A stretch of DNA of 11,166 nt, taken from the NCBI GenBank assembly GCA_003118195.1, contig BEXV01000151.1:242301-253466 (forward strand), written 5' to 3'. The notes below the pieces were generated by a model. That model worked only from the letters and a program-made list of their open reading frames with translations. It did no database searches and had not been told where the DNA came from. The translations under genes and the position numbers were made by a program. Source of the DNA: Hemicentrotus pulcherrimus (lineage: Eukaryota > Echinodermata > Echinoidea > Camarodonta > Strongylocentrotidae). Positions within the stretch are counted from its first letter, which is position 1, and each line of letters begins with the position of its first letter. Below are positions 6,930 through 11,166 of the stretch, one piece after another.

Positions 6930-7575
6930 CTTTTGTCACTCCTTACCTTTAAAACATGGACAGTTCTCTATTTCTTTTTTTTCACGATAGCCGTATAACT
7001 AAAAACCAAATTTTCACAATCAGATATTCACAACGTGTATATCCATCTAGGTTAGGAAAAACACTAAAATCTACGTCACTCTTTGTTTCTAGGTTAACGT
7101 TCCGCCTACAGTTAACAAAACATCTGCCCGACCCGTCCACACTATTTACAGATACACATGTTAACCCCGGGTGAAAATGTTTTATCAAATAAATAGTCGG
7201 GCTAGTAAAAACACGGACGAAGAAAGGAAGATCGGCAGTGTTCCAAAAGTCGATAAAAATGAATTATTTTTTACAATGAAAACAAAAAAGCAGATCGTTG
7301 ATTAAACAGCTGTATGCCCGATCATTACATCCTATTCACCTGCGTGTTGAATCACTTGAGGTATCAATTTAGTTTCGTCGTGTTTGGAATGTATACTGGG
7401 TAAACTTGTTTTATGACTATGACATTGTGTATGATTGACATTCATTTTTCATGGATAATTCAATATATAAAGTTGAAGTCCAAATAGTCAGTAGAGATAA
7501 CATAATGGCAGAACATTATAAAATGATATACAGTAGGCTTGTGGGTGTACCATGTGAGAAAGAGGGAGGATTGAG
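6930..7575. other. AT-rich DNA, no feature seen
   Basis: About 640 bp without a supported gene. Two short open frames on opposite strands overlap at 6956-7188. GTTAAC occurs twice at 7093-7116 and near 7160 as TGTTAACC, which appears incidental. Confidence 0.45.
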
Positions 7576-7580
7576 GAGTT

Positions 7581-7673
7581 TGAAAAGGACTCTCGGTAAT
7601 CTTTCTTGAGGGTGTGTAGTCCTGAAAAGGACTGTTGGTGTAGACTTGAAAAAGGCTGTTGGTTATCTTTCTT
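7581..7673 (+). repeat. Imperfect minisatellite, three units
   Basis: Three related units each begin TGAAAA(A)GG followed by a CTGTTGGT-like segment, at 7581, 7623 and 7647. Units one and three also share a trailing ATCTTTCTT segment (7599-7607 and about 7665-7673), which unit two lacks. This looks like an old tandem duplication with a deletion in the middle unit. No coding role is apparent. Confidence 0.82.
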
Positions 7674-8070
7674 AGCTTAAAGTTCTAAGGATAACTATAG
7701 CGCTTGGAGAGGATGGGTGGCGGGAGTGGCTCGACGCTTCGAACAGGTTGACCATCCGTCGTCAGGAGTAGAGAATAGGAACTTTTAGATTTGCGTGGAC
7801 TGAAACGTGTGACGTCCATTCAAGGCAGTGCATTAAAAGGATGTCGATCGTAGCATAGACCTATGGTCTTCGTGCGCATCTAAAAGTCGCTAATAGCTGG
7901 CGTGAGTGAGCCTATTCAACTCACAATGAGTTCCTTTTTTGGACGCGGAATATAGGGTGTACAATCAGATACTGTAAAAAATTACTGATAAACCTCTGGC
8001 TCAAACGAGGCGAAAATGAACATCGACTTATCAATACAAAATGACATGTATCCAAGATTTATCTCACAGC
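7674..8070. other. Non-coding DNA, no feature seen
   Basis: Mixed-composition sequence between the minisatellite and the TTAA element. I found no open frame of note, no repeat ends and no RNA gene. Confidence 0.45.
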
Positions 8071-8553
8071 TTAAAGGGATAGTTGAGTTTGTTGCAGAGA
8101 GCGCTACACGAAATATTTTTTGACCGAGTGTCAAATTGAAATAATATACAATTTAAATGACAAAGTCATCTTTGTTTGCTCAAAATCGGTTTGAACCCAA
8201 AATATCCATAAATATTTTGAATAAGCCGTAGAAAAACGACATAGCGCCTTTTACGTTTTATTCCAGCCAATGCCAATATTGGGTTTCGTTGGCTTTTTCG
8301 TGTTGGCTATATTACGCAAAACCAGCCGGCCAGTGTGCTGTTATTATTGATGAATTAAATAATTACCGGTCACCGTATTTTTTTTTAAACTGGTGCTGAA
8401 TATTCAAATTCACACATTGTGGGGTCTACAGTTACCTTCGTGGCAATACTAGGTTCTAAAAGGGCACTAGATGTCATAAATAAGAATAATAGCAATAGCC
8501 ATGTACTTCGAAGGCACATGCGGTCTTAAACAAAAACACAACTATCTCTTTAA
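8071..8553. mobile_element. TTAA-bounded MITE-like element, type B
   Basis: The left end, TTAAAGGGATAGTTGAGTTT (8071-8090), pairs with the right end, whose reverse complement from 8553 reads TTAAAGAGATAGTTGTGTTT. They match at 18 of 20 positions. Both ends sit on TTAA, the target of piggyBac and Kolobok type transposases. The element is 483 bp and has no coding capacity, so it is non-autonomous. Near its centre is a nested palindrome: AGCCAA (8265-8270), CCAATATTGG (8273-8282) and TTGGCT (8289-8294). Its terminal core matches the A elements at 806 and 10182, although the interiors look unrelated. No transposase source is in the window. Confidence 0.82.
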
Positions 8554-9950
8554 CGTAGTTTTTAAGCTTACAGACGCGCTTATCACAACACGATTAACTG
8601 GGAATTAATCGACATCTGTACATGCAAACACGTGTTCCCACATGGGGACTATCTATTATTTCTACTACAGAGATATAGCCACCGATGCAATAGATACGAA
8701 CCTAGGATTGGAAACATAACCGCAGAAAAGGTGGAAAGGATTAACGGTGTCAAATCTAGGCTTTAGATGACTCAATGCTCATCTTGAGAAAGCAAGAGAA
8801 AAAAAAGGTTTTTGTGAAAAGGGTAAACATCTCATATGATGCAGTGAGCAAGAAATGCACTTCATTCGTTCCTCCTCGAATTTCACTCAGTTATCCCTCT
8901 TTAAAGCCTTCAATCCTTTTGTTAGGGCCGAGTGACCATGTGCAATTCGACCTCAAGTGAAGAACTCCTACCTTCAAACGCCGAAGTGTAATTGTGCGTT
9001 GGAAATTCTAGTAAGTTTTATCCCTAGATCTTTTCACCACTTAAATATACCCTTGGCTACTGACAAAATGGCGAAAGAGATGAGTCTCAGATTCTTAGAA
9101 ATGTTGTGTAAAACGCGGCCACATGGCCACCTTCATTGTTAATAAGATTTGCCGAACTTAGACTTTGTTGCGAAACTTAAAGTAAGTATTGGGCAAACTT
9201 GTATACAAAGAATATTATCAAAGAAGGCGAAGCATTCTCGAGAATTAATAACATGCATAACTCCTCACATGGTAGCGCCTAAGCAAATTAACCATGTACG
9301 ACATCGGGACTGTACCGTTCAATCAGATTGGTCTTTAATTATATTTTTTTTAAAGTCCTACCGAACTATTTAGAAAAAAAAAATGTTTTAAATCCGAACA
9401 CAACTTTAAACCTTTAGTCTTCAATTATACTTTTGTATTTCTGTATCAGTGAAATTTGAGGCCTTTTTAATTTTATTTAGGTCGTACTTCGTACTAGATC
9501 ATACCCTCAAGTCAGTAGAGATATTACTCTTGAATCAACAATATTATCTTGGTATTCATTTTTTATTTCAAATATCCTATGTTTTGGAAGATAATGAAGG
9601 TGCCGCTTGTTTTCACAGCTCTGATTAGTAAGAGTTAATGAACTCTACTTTTACCCATTCTGTCTTATACTTGGATGGCCCATAAATAAATTTACCCATC
9701 GGAGGTTCAAGTCAAATATCTAATTGGTGCATAATCCAGTTAATGAATAAGGGATTGGATTAATATGGATATTTATACTCTTTTGATTAGATTTGAAAAG
9801 GGGAAGGCTATACTGAGGGTACCTTTGTATCTAAAAGTTTTCATCAACAGCACTAACAGCACTAAAAAGCAATCAAAAGGTAGTTTTCAGCAAATTCTTT
9901 GTCTTTTTTAACTTCGAAACAAGATTATTTTTCATAGCATTGTATTGTCC
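8554..9950. other. Long AT-rich DNA, no gene seen
   Basis: About 1.4 kb without a feature I can name. Plus-strand open frames follow one another at 8775-8960, 8957-9142 and 9149-9373, the last two in the same frame and separated by a TAA. I recognise no domain, the starts are weak, and the composition is like the surroundings. A 9-bp direct repeat (AACAGCACT twice, 9847-9864) and a small palindrome (GTAC-TTC-GTAC at about 9484-9494) are the only other structures I noticed. Confidence 0.45.
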
Positions 9951-9954
9951 ACGA

Positions 9955-10110
9955 ACTTTTTTCTCTCTCAATGAGCATCACTTCCTTAAATTTGCCAGCT
10001 TCTCTGCCTTCGTGCCCCCTCCCCCTCCCCTCTCTCTCCAGTCTCATTTGGCTTTTCCCATTTCCTTTCTTTCTATCGTTTCGTCGTTCCATCTATAGTT
10101 TATAAATGAT
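9955..10110. repeat. CT-rich pyrimidine tract, diffuse
   Basis: Pyrimidine-rich on the plus strand, densest around 10005-10045 (CCCCCTCCCCCTCCCC followed by CTCTCTCC), with weaker TTTC-rich parts on either side. This is simple low-complexity sequence lying just left of the second A element. In copy A1 a purine tract lies on the equivalent side: right of A1, which is inverted. Confidence 0.75.
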
Positions 10111-10181
10111 TTATACTTATCCATCCCTTTCTCTCATTTTTGTGTTTAACATTTTTAGATAAATTTCGAGTCAGTGCTCAC

Positions 10182-10556
10182 TTAAAGATAAAGGTGAGTT
10201 CTGGTCATGCGATTGCATTGTGAACAAAAAGGTGTGGAATGGATCAGAACAAGTTGATCATGTAGCATGTAAGTATTCGTGTGTTCTGCAAGGTTCTGGA
10301 GTCATGAAAATCATTAAAAAATTGGCCCAGTCTTGGTAAAGTAACACGCACTGTACACAGAAAGATGTGTATGGGACTACACACATTGTGTCGGGGGTTA
10401 CCTACCTTGATTTCATTATCTTTCTATGCTCATTACTCAGCCAGTTTACCTTTTCTTCCTAAATTTATTTGTAATCTTGAACATTCAGTGTAAGTTTCGT
10501 CTGATTCTGTGAGAATTCATTTTTATTATTTTATCAGAGCTCAACTTTATCTTTAA
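10182..10556 (+). mobile_element. TTAA-bounded MITE-like element, copy A2
   Basis: The left end begins TTAAAGATAAAGGTGAGTT at 10182. The right end is CAACTTTATCTTTAA, finishing at 10556. The two ends are reverse complements at about 20 of 22 positions, and both start with TTAA. The left half is homologous to the reverse complement of copy A1, including an exact 17-base block at 10324-10340 and the segment CAGAAAGATGT followed by ATGGGACTACACA. The right half is much less similar to A1, though its length agrees (375 bp in total against 382 bp). No intact open frame is conserved between the copies, so it is a non-autonomous, MITE-like element. The superfamily (Kolobok or piggyBac) is inferred only from the TTAA boundary. 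Confidence 0.82.
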
Positions 10557-11166
10557 CGGCTAGGGTAGACAGAGCATTCCAAGTTAACTAAAAATAACGT
10601 TGGTTTTCTTTCCCATACACCAAGATAAAGAGAAAAAAGGAGAGGGAGAATGAGGATGAGATGACGTGCGTGGGTGTGTTATGAAATGAAAAATAAGCAC
10701 TTGTAATTTGATACATGATACAGGAGAATGAAGGAAAATCAATACATAAATATTTACAGGATTTATTTGTCATGCTTGACAACTTGATATTAAAGTTAAT
10801 ACACAGGCTGATGGGCTGTATTGATTCGTAATAAAAGCAAATAAAAATCCATCAGTATTCAAAGATAACGAGAAGACAGTCTCGATGGTATATCATGCCG
10901 TTGAGGATTACACTCAATATCAATTTTCTATGTGAACCCCTCCTGGCCGTGTGAGATCGAACAGATTGCGAGATTTTAGGATCACTCTTAATGTAAAATT
11001 CAAAGAAGTTGACCTGACCGTGTGATTTGGGCGCATGTCTGCCTTCTAGCATGTGCAGAAAAAACAAGTCGATATGAAGCTTTGCTTGCAGTAAAAGGGC
11101 ATTTTAAATTTTAAATGTTGGCATGTCGGAAATAAACTGAGCGAAAGGGTATTTACCCCCCTCCCC
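10557..11166. other. AT-rich DNA, no feature seen
   Basis: The last 600 bp holds two short minus-strand open frames (10588-10782 and 10852-11067) with no recognisable motif. A short direct duplication of TTTTAAA lies at about 11102-11115. The window ends in a C-rich stretch that may be the start of another low-complexity tract. Confidence 0.45.

Noticed and set aside
6735..6998. Two plus-strand open frames with long Ser or Leu runs
   Set aside because: They read a TTC/CTT repeat in two frames. The homopolymeric residues are what such a repeat must encode.
7120..7174. Peptide ending in a D-x-x-x-N-P-G pattern, reminiscent of the 2A-like sequences of some echinoderm LINEs
   Set aside because: The conserved Glu and the final Pro are missing, a stop follows directly, and no LINE coding sequence surrounds it. 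It is most likely coincidence.
7461..7485. ATAAAGTTGA inside 7461-7485, similar to the A-element terminal core
   Set aside because: There is no TTAA at the expected distance and no matching inverted partner, so a fourth TTAA element is not supported.
1..11166. A bacterial or phage defence system, operon, CRISPR array or other gene cassette
   Set aside because: No frame exceeds about 120 codons, there is no ribosome-binding-site and operon pattern, and the repeat content (SINE, LINE tail, MITEs, GA/CT/TTC microsatellites) is that of an animal genome.

Overview
This looks like non-coding animal genomic DNA, and I see no gene in it that I can support. It is AT-rich and dense in microsatellites and decayed short mobile elements. 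No open stretch exceeds about 120 codons and none resembles a protein I recognise; I found no rRNA or functional tRNA, no bacterial operon layout and no CRISPR array. The tRNA-derived SINE at 5040-5260, the GCGCTATATAAG retroposon tail at 6001-6060 and the long GA/CT tracts suggest a marine invertebrate, most likely an echinoderm such as a sea urchin. That placement rests on remembered repeat styles and is an inference. The window could be intergenic or intronic.

Layout. 1-805: purine-rich start, a CT tract (251-400), then featureless AT-rich DNA. 806-1187: a TTAA-flanked MITE-like element (copy A1). 936-1584: a direct duplication of about 320 bp around a single N at 1257; the copies differ only in GA-repeat length (7 versus 10 units), so this is most likely an unmerged contig overlap. 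1561-1735: purine-rich tract. 2025-2280 and 4098-4142: two occurrences of a TGGCGTAGC...GCCCCC repeat that resembles hAT-type ends. 4470-4557: a foldback with two nested arm pairs. 5040-5260: the SINE, on the minus strand. 5900-6060: the LINE/SINE 3' tail, on the plus strand. 6580-6925: GA tract, 9-bp triplicate and TTC/CTT tract. 7581-7673: a short minisatellite. 8071-8553: a second type of TTAA element (B). 9955-10110: CT-rich tract. 10182-10556: a second A element (A2), inverted relative to A1. The remainder shows nothing recognisable.

The most informative structure is the set of three TTAA-bounded elements. A1, A2 and B share one terminal core (TTAAAG, four variable bases, then AGTTGAGTT) although A and B otherwise look unrelated inside. 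This suggests related non-autonomous families mobilised by one TTAA-targeting transposase source, which is not in the window. There is no set of genes acting together here and no evidence of a novel gene system.
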